DNA of 36,307 nucleotides from Thermoplasmatota archaeon (GCA_016932245.1 JAFGDG010000018.1:1-36307), one strand, 5' to 3'; shown: positions 18,003 through 27,978, numbered from the stretch's first letter. Notes: a model not told the origin generated them from the sequence alone. Made by a program: numbers and translations.

Positions 18003-19429
18003 AGATTGACATACCAAAACTCAAACAAATAGTCGGCGAGGGCAACGTCCGAGATAACATCGCTGATCTTTATGTCTATGCATCAGATGCATCAGTGCAC
18101 AGCAAACTGCCTGATGTAGTGGTGCGACCGAGCTCTACAAAAGAAGTACAAGAAGTCGTGCGCTATGCCAATAAAAACAAAATACCCGTGGTTGCTCGAG
18201 GAGCAGGGTCAGGAATGAGTGGGCAAACCGTTCCCCTCAGTGGCGGTATCATCCTTGACATGAAAAAAATGGATAAAATTATTGACATTCGTTCCCAAGA
18301 TTTACTCTGCAAAGTACAGCCTGGTGTTATTAACGACGAACTAAACCGCGTATTGAAATCATATGGTTTCTTTTTCCCACCAACACCATCTTCTGGCAGA
18401 ATCTGTACCATTGGAGGGATGATTGGTACCAACGCCTCAGGAAATCGTTCTGTAAAATATGGAGCAACGCGAGATGCCGTATTAGGGATGAAGGTAGTAC
18501 TTGCCAATGGCGATTTGGTAACCCTTGGTTCAAATACAAAGGTCGACTCATCAGGGTATCAGCTGGCACGATTAATAGTGGGATCAGAAGGCACATTAGG
18601 AATTGTCGTCGAGGCCACTCTTCGAATATCCCCTGTACCAAAATATCGTGCAATGGGTGTCGCTAACTTTGCAACTCTTAGAGATGCAGGTAACATGATA
18701 AGTGAAACTATCGCCTCAGGGGTAACTCCATCAATGCTTGAATTGATGGACAACGTGGCAATAACAGCAGTAAACAACGCACAAAACCTAGGATTGCCTG
18801 ATGTCGCAGCAATTGTTATCTTTGAATGCAATGGCATGGTAAAAGAAGCGGTAGATTACGAAATAAATCAAATAAAGGAAATCTCGAAGAGCAACCATGG
18901 AACGGGAATAAAGGTTACCGATGATCCTGATGAGATGGTTCGCATCTACAATGGCCGGAAGAAACTTTTTCCCTCACTTTCCAAATATGCCGAAGGATTG
19001 TATACAACGGCACTTGCTGATGATATGGCAGTGCCGATGTCGAAAATTGCAGATACGGTTCAAAAAATTCATGAAATTGCAAAGAAAAATAATGTGGTTA
19101 TGAGCGCGTATGGCCATTGCGGTGCTGGACTGATCCATACAAAAATTCTCATGGATACGACCAAAAAAGCACAATGGCAAGGTGCAAAAAGGGCAGTGAA
19201 AGAAGTATATGAGTACGTGCAATCTATGGGGGGTACAACTTCCGGTGAACATGGTATTGGGTTTTCCAAAGGGCAATCGTTTAAGGAAGAAAAACAAGAC
19301 TCTCTTGCCATGATGAAAGCAATAAAAAAAGCACTTGACCCCAATAACATTCTTAATCCAAATAAATTGATGGATTCACCTGACGATTGGCTAACCGCAA
19401 CGCCATTACGTTATCAGGTGAGTGCATAA
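17999..19429 (+). CDS. FAD-linked 2-hydroxyacid oxidase (GlcD / D-lactate dehydrogenase family)
   Basis: PCMH-type FAD domain VVRPSSTKEVQEVVRYANKNKIPVVARGAGSGMSGQTVPLSGGIILDM and C-terminal GEHGIGFSKG...LDPNNILNPNKL. Confidence 0.88.
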   Translation: MKIDIPKLKQIVGEGNVRDNIADLYVYASDASVHSKLPDVVVRPSSTKEVQEVVRYANKNKIPVVARGAGSGMSGQTVPLSGGIILDMKKMDKIIDIRSQDLLCKVQPGVINDELNRVLKSYGFFFPPTPSSGRICTIGGMIGTNASGNRSVKYGATRDAVLGMKVVLANGDLVTLGSNTKVDSSGYQLARLIVGSEGTLGIVVEATLRISPVPKYRAMGVANFATLRDAGNMISETIASGVTPSMLELMDNVAITAVNNAQNLGLPDVAAIVIFECNGMVKEAVDYEINQIKEISKSNHGTGIKVTDDPDEMVRIYNGRKKLFPSLSKYAEGLYTTALADDMAVPMSKIADTVQKIHEIAKKNNVVMSAYGHCGAGLIHTKILMDTTKKAQWQGAKRAVKEVYEYVQSMGGTTSGEHGIGFSKGQSFKEEKQDSLAMMKAIKKALDPNNILNPNKLMDSPDDWLTATPLRYQVSA

Positions 19430-19451
19430 GAAATAATCTGTATTCGAGGGA

Positions 19452-20549
19452 GTGAATTTGGCAGCAAAAACAAAAAAAACGAGAAAGCATCTAGAGCAAT
19501 ATGAAAGAGAAATGAACATGTGCATACGTTGCGCATATTGTTTTGAGAAGTGCCCGGTCATTAAAGAAGTTCAGTGGGATACTGATGGCGCCCGTGGAAA
19601 GGTAATAATGAGTTACGGGCTACTCACTGGAGAATTAGAACCTTCACAATATATTGCTGACAAGCTCTTCCGTTGTACATTTTGCCGCGATTGTCTTGAC
19701 CGTTGCCCATCAAAAGTAAATATTCTGCATATCATCGCTTCAGCGCGGGCAGAAATTGTTGAGGCAGGGTTTGCATCTGATACTCATAAGTACATAATCG
19801 AGAACATTAAAAAAACGGGCAACATCTATGGTGATACTGAAGTCATCTCACAAGAACAAGAAGGAAAAATCCCACTTTTTATCGGCTGCCAGTATCTAGG
19901 ACGGCCAAACAAAACCAAGAAATATCTTAAAATTTTAGAAAAACTAGACATAAAACCTGCTGTTGTTAAAGAAATTTGTTGCGGCTTTCCCATGGAAGTA
20001 CTTGGATTCAAAGATGACTATGAAAAACATAAAGATAATTTCAAAAAACACTTTCCCTTCAAAGAGGCAATTACTCTTTGTCCAACTTGCACTGTTTTTT
20101 TAAAGGAAGGTCATGAGATTAAAGCAAAACATGTATTGCAAATAATACTCGAAAAGTTACCAAAGGCAAATCTTAACATGAAAGTCACCTACCACGATCC
20201 TTGTGATTTTTCTCGCGGATTAAAAATCATTGAAGAGCCGAGAAAAATACTTGAAAAGCTCGGTGTCGAAATTGTTGAGATGAAAAATAACAAAGAAAAC
20301 TCGCGATGTTGTGGCGGTGGTGGTGGTATTCTAATGACTGATCAGGAACTCTCAAACGATATTGCGAAAAAGCGAATACATGAAGCTTTGGAAACGGGCG
20401 TTGACACATTAGTTACTTCATGTCCTACTTGCGAGACAACACTGAAAAAAGCAGCACAAGAAATCGCTGAATCGGAAGGAAAAACCATCTCAGTCAGAAG
20501 TATTGAAGACATTATATGGAAGGGGTTACAAGATGCTGAACGTTCTTAG
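19452..20549 (+). CDS. Fe-S oxidoreductase, GlcF/HdrD-like (two 4Fe-4S plus two CCG domains)
   Basis: CIRCAYCFEKCPV, CTFCRDCLDRCP, ICCGFPME...LCPTC and RCCGGGGGI...SCPTC. GTG start at 19452 or TTG at 19458. Confidence 0.85.
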   Translation: MNLAAKTKKTRKHLEQYEREMNMCIRCAYCFEKCPVIKEVQWDTDGARGKVIMSYGLLTGELEPSQYIADKLFRCTFCRDCLDRCPSKVNILHIIASARAEIVEAGFASDTHKYIIENIKKTGNIYGDTEVISQEQEGKIPLFIGCQYLGRPNKTKKYLKILEKLDIKPAVVKEICCGFPMEVLGFKDDYEKHKDNFKKHFPFKEAITLCPTCTVFLKEGHEIKAKHVLQIILEKLPKANLNMKVTYHDPCDFSRGLKIIEEPRKILEKLGVEIVEMKNNKENSRCCGGGGGILMTDQELSNDIAKKRIHEALETGVDTLVTSCPTCETTLKKAAQEIAESEGKTISVRSIEDIIWKGLQDAERS

Positions 20550-21585
20550 GCTTGAACAATTGCCTGGCCAACAGTCAATGCTTGTGTTTCATGCACTTGC
20601 ACGAATGGGATTTGAAGGACTTGTTATAGTCTCACCAAACGTTCCTCTTGCATCAATAGGATATTTCCAAGATGCAACTAAAGAAATAGATCTCGAATAT
20701 TGCAAACAGGCAAAGATTCCAGTTATGCGGCGTGAGGTTGGCGGAGGCGCAACATATCTCGATCGCAATCAGATTTTCTATCAGCTCATTTGGCAGAAAG
20801 GTAATTCTCAGTTTCCGACACGAATTAAAGATGTCTTTCCGTATTTATCACAACCTGCTGTTGACACCTATGGTGATTTTGGGATTCAGACCATGTTCCG
20901 ACCAGAGAATGACATTATTACTAAAGACCATCGTAAAATTGCAGGTGAGGGAGGTGGCGATATCGGCGACAGCATGGTATTTGTCGGTGGCATTCTTATG
21001 GATTTTGATTATGTGACAATGAGTAAAATTTTGAAAGTACCCGATGAAAAATTTCGTGACAAGATCCACAAGTCAATGGAAGAAAATCTGACAACTATGA
21101 AGCGTGAATTAGGCTTTGCGCCAGAAAGAGAAGAAGTCGTCACATCTCTTGTAGGCAACTTTGAAAAGCTCATTGGCACACTCAAACCAATCACGCTAAC
21201 ACAAGACACAATTGATAAAATGATTGAACTTGAAAGGTGGTTCACGAGCGATGCTTTTTTGTATAAAAAAACCCCACGTATTCCCAAAGGTGTAAAAATT
21301 CGTGAAGGGGTGGAGGTTCTTTATAGCACGTATAAAGCTCGCGGAGGGCTCATTCGTACTGCACAAGAGATCAAAGAGAATATGATCGAAACAATCCATA
21401 TTTCTGGGGATTTTCAGTTTTATCCAAAATCAGAACTGTCTGATCTCCAAGAGAGATTAAATAAGACTAAACGTAAAGAGCGAGACATTATCTCAAAAAT
21501 TGAAGATTTTTACGAAAAACATAAGATTGAAAGCCCAGGTGTAGAACCTGAGGATGTTACTGAAGCAATTATGGAGGCGAAATAG
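20533..21585 (+). CDS. lplA: Lipoate-protein ligase A family with C-terminal accessory domain
   Basis: RREVGGGATYLDRNQIFYQLIW, DHRKIAGEGGGDIGDSMVFVGGILMDFDY (catalytic Lys region), and C-terminal YKARGGLIRTAQEIKENMIETIHISGDFQFYP. SD ggaagggg before ATG 20533. Confidence 0.82.
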   Translation: MLNVLRLEQLPGQQSMLVFHALARMGFEGLVIVSPNVPLASIGYFQDATKEIDLEYCKQAKIPVMRREVGGGATYLDRNQIFYQLIWQKGNSQFPTRIKDVFPYLSQPAVDTYGDFGIQTMFRPENDIITKDHRKIAGEGGGDIGDSMVFVGGILMDFDYVTMSKILKVPDEKFRDKIHKSMEENLTTMKRELGFAPEREEVVTSLVGNFEKLIGTLKPITLTQDTIDKMIELERWFTSDAFLYKKTPRIPKGVKIREGVEVLYSTYKARGGLIRTAQEIKENMIETIHISGDFQFYPKSELSDLQERLNKTKRKERDIISKIEDFYEKHKIESPGVEPEDVTEAIMEAK

Positions 21586-21586
21586 G

Positions 21587-22075
21587 ATGATCGATTCAAA
21601 AGAATTAGATCCGAAATTTAAATATGAAGTGGCAGCTGAAATGGGTGGCACGAACATTACACGGTGTTTTGCATGTGGTACATGTACGGCAGGTTGTCCA
21701 GTACGTGAGATTGATGACAAATATAATCCACGCAAAATCATTCGCATGGTACTTTTAGGTATGCGAGAAAAGGTACTAAAAAGTGATTTTATTTGGCTTT
21801 GCTCTACTTGCTACACCTGCTATGATCGGTGCCCTCAAGATGTACAGCTCACTGCCATTATGACTGCATTGAAAAATATCGCTGCTCGAGAAGGGCACAT
21901 CCACCCCTCATTCAAAGAGCAAGCAAGACTAGTGAGCACCTTTGGACGGTTGTATGAGGTCGAAGATTTTGACAATAAAAAGCGTGAGAAACTTGGTCTT
22001 CCACCCATACAAAAAACTTTTGATGATCTGACTAAGCTTGCTAAAGCATCTCTGCCTAAGAAGGTGATACAGTGA
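21587..22075 (+). CDS. hdrC: Heterodisulfide reductase subunit C-like (HdrC2)
   Basis: CFACGTCTAGCPV and CSTCYTCYDRCPQD. Start ATG 21587. Confidence 0.9.
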   Translation: MIDSKELDPKFKYEVAAEMGGTNITRCFACGTCTAGCPVREIDDKYNPRKIIRMVLLGMREKVLKSDFIWLCSTCYTCYDRCPQDVQLTAIMTALKNIAAREGHIHPSFKEQARLVSTFGRLYEVEDFDNKKREKLGLPPIQKTFDDLTKLAKASLPKKVIQ

Positions 22076-22953
22076 AATATGCGCTATTTTTAGGATGCAC
22101 AATTCCCGTTCGTGGACAAAATTATGAAATGAGCGCTCGAGAAGTTGCAAAAAAATTAGGGATTGATTTTATTGATATTGCTGAGTTTTCTTGTTGTGGT
22201 TTTCCGGTAAAATCATCGAATGCTGAAACATCGCGCATTATCGCGGCACGCAATATTGCCATTGCATCAAACAAGGGCGAAAACATTTGCACGCTTTGTA
22301 ATGCGTGTACATCTGTTCTCACCGAGGCAAACAAAGAACTTTCCGAGAATAAAGAACTTCGTGAAAAAGTAAATAAGGAGCTAGGGAAAATTGGTCTCGA
22401 GTTTAAACCTGGCGTCAAAATCAAGCATTTTTCACGGATTTTATATGAAGATGTTGGAATAGAAAAAATCCAGAAGAGCATTGAAAAGAACCTCAGCAAA
22501 CTCAGCATGTCCATTCATTACGGATGCCATTATCTGCGTCCATGCGAATTGTACGATGGTTTTGATGATGCAGAAAATCCCTCAACAGTAGAAAATCTTG
22601 TAGCAGTGACTGGTGCAGCAGTTATTGACTACAAAAACAAATTAGAGTGTTGTGGCGGTGCAATTCTCGGTGTTGAGGAAGATATTGCTCTAAAAATGGC
22701 GAAAGATAAGCTTGATAATGTAACAAAAAATAAGGTTGATGCATTGGTTACCATCTGTCCCTTTTGTTCTATTATGTATGAAGACAACCAGAAAAAAATT
22801 GAGTCGAAATTCAACGTTGAATATAATCTCCCAGTGTTATATTACCCACAAGTTCTTGGTCTTGCATTGGGCGTAGAACCAAAACAACTAGGATTTAGAT
22901 TAAATAAAGTAAAAACTAACCGGATTCTTGAAAAATTGGGGGTGGATATATGA
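22072..22953 (+). CDS. hdrB: Heterodisulfide reductase subunit B-like (HdrB2)
   Basis: SCCGFPVKSS...CTLCNAC and ECCGGAILG...TICPFC. Overlaps the neighbouring ORFs by 4 nt. Confidence 0.9.
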   Translation: MKYALFLGCTIPVRGQNYEMSAREVAKKLGIDFIDIAEFSCCGFPVKSSNAETSRIIAARNIAIASNKGENICTLCNACTSVLTEANKELSENKELREKVNKELGKIGLEFKPGVKIKHFSRILYEDVGIEKIQKSIEKNLSKLSMSIHYGCHYLRPCELYDGFDDAENPSTVENLVAVTGAAVIDYKNKLECCGGAILGVEEDIALKMAKDKLDNVTKNKVDALVTICPFCSIMYEDNQKKIESKFNVEYNLPVLYYPQVLGLALGVEPKQLGFRLNKVKTNRILEKLGVDI

Positions 22954-25900
22954 GTAACAAGAATACGAAATCTGACAAGGTTGGCTCTGTTCTCGTTGTT
23001 GGCGGCGGTATTGGTGGGATGCAAGCTGCCCTGGATCTTGCCGATTCTGGATTTAAAACATACCTCTTAGAACAGAACCCCGCCATTGGCGGAGTCATGG
23101 CCCAACTCGATAAAACCTTCCCAACAAATGATTGTTCGATGTGTATTATGTCACCAAAACTAGTGGATGTCGGTCGTCATCCAAATATTGATCTTATCAC
23201 ATACGCTCAGCTAGAAGATATTATCGGCTCAGCTGGGAATTTTAATGTCAAAATAAAGAAAAAGGCAAGTTTCGTTGATGCTGATAAATGTACTGGTTGC
23301 GGAGAATGCGCCGAAGTGTGCCCCGTGATTCTTGAATCAGAGTTTGACGAGGGTCTTGCTAATCGCCATGCAATTTATAAGATGTATCCACAGGCAATTC
23401 CCAATGTATTCACTATCGACAAAGTAGGCATTCCGCCATGTATGGATGCCTGTCCGGCTCATGTCAATGCTCAAGGATATGTTGCTCTTATTCGTCAAGG
23501 TAAATTTCAAGAAGCAGCAGATCTCATTAGAGAACGCAATCCCTTGCCTAGTGTATGCGGTCGAATTTGTACTCATGTTTGTGAAGACAATTGTAATCGT
23601 AATGAAATTGATCAACCCGTTGCCGTTCGAGCGTTAAAGCGTTTCGCCCTTGACTACGAACGTATTCATGGAAGAAAAATCAAAGAAAAAAAGAAGAATC
23701 CTGTGGAAATACGAGGAAAAGGCAGAAAGGTTGCAATCATCGGTTCTGGTCCTGCCGGTCTTACTGTTGCCTATGATCTGGCTAAAATGGGGTACAAACC
23801 TACTATTTTTGAAGCACTTTCAAAAGCAGGTGGCATGCTCCGTGTTGGTGTTCCAAAATATCGTTTACCGCCAGATGTCCTCGATTATGATATCAAGATA
23901 ATTGAAGAAGAGGGAGTCGAGGTTCGTACAAATACCCCCATCGGCCCAGATCTAACGCTCAATGACCTGTATAATGCAGGTTATGAGGCTGTTTTTATTG
24001 CGATTGGTACACACAAGAGTAAAAAGCTTGGAATCGACGGGGAAGATCTTGAGGGTGTTGTACATGCCGCTGGTTTCTTGCATGACCTTGGCATTGGTAA
24101 AAAAATTGATTATCGTGGAAAGATCGTTGCCGTTATCGGTGGTGGAAATGTTGCCATTGATAGTGTTCGTACAGCGCTTCGGCTAGGCGCAAAAACAGCT
24201 TTTGTATTATATCGTCGATCGCGAGCGGAAATTCTTGCTAACCGAGAAGAACTCGAAGAATGTGAGAAAGAAGGAATCTCATTCTATTATCTCACGGCTC
24301 CAACAAAAATCATTGGTGAAAAAGGAAAAGTAAAAGGAGTTGAATGCGTCCGAATGAAGCTTGGCGAGCCGGATGATACGGGTCGTCGACGACCAATACC
24401 TATTGAGGGATCAACATTTACTCTCGATGCTGATGTTGTCATTTCTGCTATTGGTCAAGCTCCCATACTTGAACCGCTTGCTGAGGCAGAAGTTGAACTT
24501 GGTTTAAACAGAGATGGCATCGTGTCTGTGCCAATACAAAACCTTCAACTCGAAGGAGTATTTGGATTCACCGCATTTCTCAAAGCACTTAGTATGGGAC
24601 AAAAGTTAGAAATTGGAAAAAAAGTCCTTGTTGTCGGCGGTGGAAATGTTGCCATTGATGTTGCTCGTTCTGCCGTGCGTATTGGCGGTGAAGATGTCCA
24701 CATGGTCTGTGTTGAATCCCGAGAGGAAATGCCTGCCTTTGATTATGAAATTGAAGAAGCAGAACAAGAAGGAATTGTGATTCATACCCGCCAAATGCCA
24801 AAAAGAATTGTTGGGGTCAGTGGCAGAGCGGTTGGTGTTGAAACTTTAAAAGTTACATCAGTGTTCGATGAAAAAGGAAGATTTAATCCTCAGGTAAAAC
24901 CAAATACTGAGAGGATCATTGAAGCAGATACCATCATTGTTGCTATTGGCCAAGAGGTCGATTATACCCTTTTAAAAGCCGCTGATGGAGTTCTGGTAAC
25001 CAGACGAGGATTATTGCAAGTCGATAACACAACGTATCAGACAAACATTCCATGGATATTTGCTGGCGGTGATGCAGTCGCCGGCCCGGGGCTTGTAATT
25101 GAGGCTATTGCTCATGCTCATGAAGCTGCAGTTTCAATAGATCGACATCTGAACAATGAAGATCTATATGAAGGACGATCTAAAAAGGACATTGTTGTTG
25201 CTCCAAAGCCCGATAAAATATTTGAAAAAATACCTCGTACACAAATACCAAAACGTACCGCTGAGGACAGAGTCACTAATTTTGAGGAGGTGGAACTTCC
25301 TCTGACAGAACAACAAGCCATAAAGGAAGCAGAACGTTGTCTGAGTTGTAACTTCTGCTCCATATGTAAACAATGTGTCGAGGCTTGTAAAGCAGATGCC
25401 ATTGATCATGACATGGTCGAAAAGACGCTTGATCTGAATGTCGGATCTGTCATCTTGGCACCAGGATATGAACTATTTGATGCCCGTCTTAAAAGCGAGT
25501 ATGGATATGGAAGATATCCAAATGTGGTAACATCATTGGAATTCGAAAGAATCCTCTCTGCATCTGGTCCATTCAGCGGTCATGTAGTGAGACCATCTGA
25601 CGAAAAAGAACCGAAACGTATCGCATGGATACAGTGCGTAGGAAGTCGCGATAATACCTGTGGCAATAATTATTGTTCGTCTGTCTGTTGTACGTATGCT
25701 ATTAAAGAAGCGGTGATTGCAAAGGAGCACTCTCCGAAGATAAAACCTACGATTTTCTACATGGATATGAGAACCTACGGAAAGGGATTTGAGCGCTACT
25801 ATAACAGGGCAGAAAACGAACAAGGCGTACGGTTTATTCGCTGTCGTGTATCTGCTGTTGAAGAGAACCCAAAAACAAAGAATCTCCATCTTAAATATGA

Positions 25901-27911
25901 AACAGAAGAGGGAAAACTTGAAACGGAAGAATTTGACATGGTTGTTCTTTCTTGCGGTCTTTCATCACAAGAAAGTATGAAAGAAATCACGAAAAAAATT
26001 GGCGTTAAACTTAATGAATTTGGTTTTTGCGAAACCCAAGAGTTTGATCCTATCTCTACCACAAAACGTGGAATATTTGTCTGTGGGGCATTCTCTGGCC
26101 CAAAAGATATTCCTGAAACTGTCATGGAAGCATCTGGTGCTGCTGCAAAAGCTAGTGGCATAATTGCATCAGAACGCAATACACTGATTGAAAAGAAGGA
26201 ATACCCACCAGAGCGAGATGTATCTGATGAAGAACCACGTATCGGGCTCTTCATATGCCATTGTGGCATAAATATTGGATCATATGTTAATGTGCCATCA
26301 GTGGTAGAATTTGCAAAAACATTACCGAACGTAGCATATGCTGAGGAAAATTTATATACGTGCTCCGATGACACGCAACATAAAATTGTTGAGAAAATAA
26401 AAGAGCACAAGCTTAACAGGGTTATTGTTGCGTCTTGTACACCGCGTACACACGAACCACTATTCCAGGAAACCATTCGTGAAGCTGGACTGAATCCACA
26501 TTTATTTGAAATGGCAAATATCCGTGATCAATGCAGCTGGGTTCATATGAAAGAACCAGAAAAAGCAACGGAGAAAGCTAAACAGTTGGTGAAAATGGCT
26601 GTTGCAAAAGCAGCACTTATTGAGCCATTAAAGACTATTGAACTCGATGTTATTCAGAAAGCTCTTGTAATCGGTGGTGGTCTTGCGGGTATGACTTCTG
26701 CCCTAAGCATAGCTGACCAAGGCTTTGAGGTATATCTTGTTGAAAAAGAAAAAGAGCTTGGTGGAAACCTTCGTAATCTGTATTGGACACTTGAAGATTA
26801 TGACATTCGTCCATATATGCGTTCTATTATTGAAAAAGTAGAGAAACACCCAAAGATAAACGTGTATAAAAAGGCACAGATAGACAAAGTTGAAGGATGC
26901 ATTGGCGGTTATAAAACGACGATTAAAAATGGCACTGCAAAACTTACTGTGGAACACGGCGTTATAATTGTTGCGACTGGCGCCGAGGAGTATAAACCAT
27001 CTGAATATTTGTATGGAAAAGATAATCGGGTGGTAACTCAGCTAGAGCTTGAGAAGAAGCTTGCTGGCGGACAAGATTTTGGCAAGAAAACAGTTGTCAT
27101 GATACAGTGTGTTGGTTCACGAGAAGATGACCGACCCTATTGCAGCAGAATTTGTTGCACAGATGCAATCAAAAATGCACTGAAGATTAAGGAGCGGCAT
27201 CCTGATGCAGAGATCTACATTCTCTATCGAGATATGAGAACCTATGCATTTAGAGAAAGCTATTATGAAAAAGCACGAGAAAAGGGAATTATTTTCATAC
27301 GGTATAACAAAGATAAAAAACCAAAGGTTAAAAAAGGCAGCAGAGGCATTGATGTTGAAATCAAAGATCTCATTCTGAGCGAAAATCTATTGATTCATGC
27401 GGATTATCTTGTTCTAAGTTCTGCCATTATTCCAAGAACAGAAAATATAGAGCTTGCACAGAAACTAAAAGTCCCCTTAAACGAAGACAACTTCTTTTTG
27501 GAGGCTCATGTAAAACTCAGACCAGTTGACTTTGCAACTGAAGGCATCTTCTTAACAGGTTTGGCCCACTCACCAAAATCAATCAATGAAACCATTGCAC
27601 AATCTTATGGCGCAGCATCAAGAGCACTTACCATCATTTCCAAGAACAAGTACTACACTGATGCACCGATTGCCCATGTTGACGAGGACCTTTGTAGCGG
27701 TTGCGGCGTCTGTGAAAAAATCTGCCCATACGGTGCGATTGAAATGATCGTCGAAACGGGAGATGGTAAAACGAAACGACTTTCAAAGGTACTGGAAGGA
27801 GTTTGTAAAGGATGCGGTAGCTGTGTATCTGCTTGCCCCTCAGGTGCAATAGAACAAAAAGGTTTCAAACGCGAACAGATTATTTCAATGATCGATGCAG
27901 CGGCAAAATAA
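22950..27911 (+). CDS. hdrA: Giant HdrA-GltD/NfnB-HdrA fusion (HdrA2, 1653 aa)
   Basis: HdrA FAD unit (VLVVGGGIGGMQAALDLA, TFPTNDCSMCIMSPKLVDVGRHPNI), then a GltD-like module (CMDACPAHVNAQGY...CGRICTHVCEDNC, KVAIIGSGPAGLTVAYDLA, VAVIGGGNVAIDSVRTALRLGA), then resumed HdrA sequence (SVILAPGYELFD...), IGLFICHCGINIGSY, and a second HdrA unit ending in two ferredoxin motifs. Confidence 0.9.
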   Translation: MSNKNTKSDKVGSVLVVGGGIGGMQAALDLADSGFKTYLLEQNPAIGGVMAQLDKTFPTNDCSMCIMSPKLVDVGRHPNIDLITYAQLEDIIGSAGNFNVKIKKKASFVDADKCTGCGECAEVCPVILESEFDEGLANRHAIYKMYPQAIPNVFTIDKVGIPPCMDACPAHVNAQGYVALIRQGKFQEAADLIRERNPLPSVCGRICTHVCEDNCNRNEIDQPVAVRALKRFALDYERIHGRKIKEKKKNPVEIRGKGRKVAIIGSGPAGLTVAYDLAKMGYKPTIFEALSKAGGMLRVGVPKYRLPPDVLDYDIKIIEEEGVEVRTNTPIGPDLTLNDLYNAGYEAVFIAIGTHKSKKLGIDGEDLEGVVHAAGFLHDLGIGKKIDYRGKIVAVIGGGNVAIDSVRTALRLGAKTAFVLYRRSRAEILANREELEECEKEGISFYYLTAPTKIIGEKGKVKGVECVRMKLGEPDDTGRRRPIPIEGSTFTLDADVVISAIGQAPILEPLAEAEVELGLNRDGIVSVPIQNLQLEGVFGFTAFLKALSMGQKLEIGKKVLVVGGGNVAIDVARSAVRIGGEDVHMVCVESREEMPAFDYEIEEAEQEGIVIHTRQMPKRIVGVSGRAVGVETLKVTSVFDEKGRFNPQVKPNTERIIEADTIIVAIGQEVDYTLLKAADGVLVTRRGLLQVDNTTYQTNIPWIFAGGDAVAGPGLVIEAIAHAHEAAVSIDRHLNNEDLYEGRSKKDIVVAPKPDKIFEKIPRTQIPKRTAEDRVTNFEEVELPLTEQQAIKEAERCLSCNFCSICKQCVEACKADAIDHDMVEKTLDLNVGSVILAPGYELFDARLKSEYGYGRYPNVVTSLEFERILSASGPFSGHVVRPSDEKEPKRIAWIQCVGSRDNTCGNNYCSSVCCTYAIKEAVIAKEHSPKIKPTIFYMDMRTYGKGFERYYNRAENEQGVRFIRCRVSAVEENPKTKNLHLKYETEEGKLETEEFDMVVLSCGLSSQESMKEITKKIGVKLNEFGFCETQEFDPISTTKRGIFVCGAFSGPKDIPETVMEASGAAAKASGIIASERNTLIEKKEYPPERDVSDEEPRIGLFICHCGINIGSYVNVPSVVEFAKTLPNVAYAEENLYTCSDDTQHKIVEKIKEHKLNRVIVASCTPRTHEPLFQETIREAGLNPHLFEMANIRDQCSWVHMKEPEKATEKAKQLVKMAVAKAALIEPLKTIELDVIQKALVIGGGLAGMTSALSIADQGFEVYLVEKEKELGGNLRNLYWTLEDYDIRPYMRSIIEKVEKHPKINVYKKAQIDKVEGCIGGYKTTIKNGTAKLTVEHGVIIVATGAEEYKPSEYLYGKDNRVVTQLELEKKLAGGQDFGKKTVVMIQCVGSREDDRPYCSRICCTDAIKNALKIKERHPDAEIYILYRDMRTYAFRESYYEKAREKGIIFIRYNKDKKPKVKKGSRGIDVEIKDLILSENLLIHADYLVLSSAIIPRTENIELAQKLKVPLNEDNFFLEAHVKLRPVDFATEGIFLTGLAHSPKSINETIAQSYGAASRALTIISKNKYYTDAPIAHVDEDLCSGCGVCEKICPYGAIEMIVETGDGKTKRLSKVLEGVCKGCGSCVSACPSGAIEQKGFKREQIISMIDAAAK

Positions 27912-27978
27912 TCACACCACAATAGTCTTATTTCCCTTATACTTTTGTTATTATGCTAGTATCTAACATGGGAGGACA

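Noticed and set aside
25799-26476. 225-aa minus-strand ORF inside hdrA2
   Set aside because: It lies wholly antisense to strongly supported HdrA sequence, and its translation has no recognisable domain. It is a shadow ORF from codon bias.
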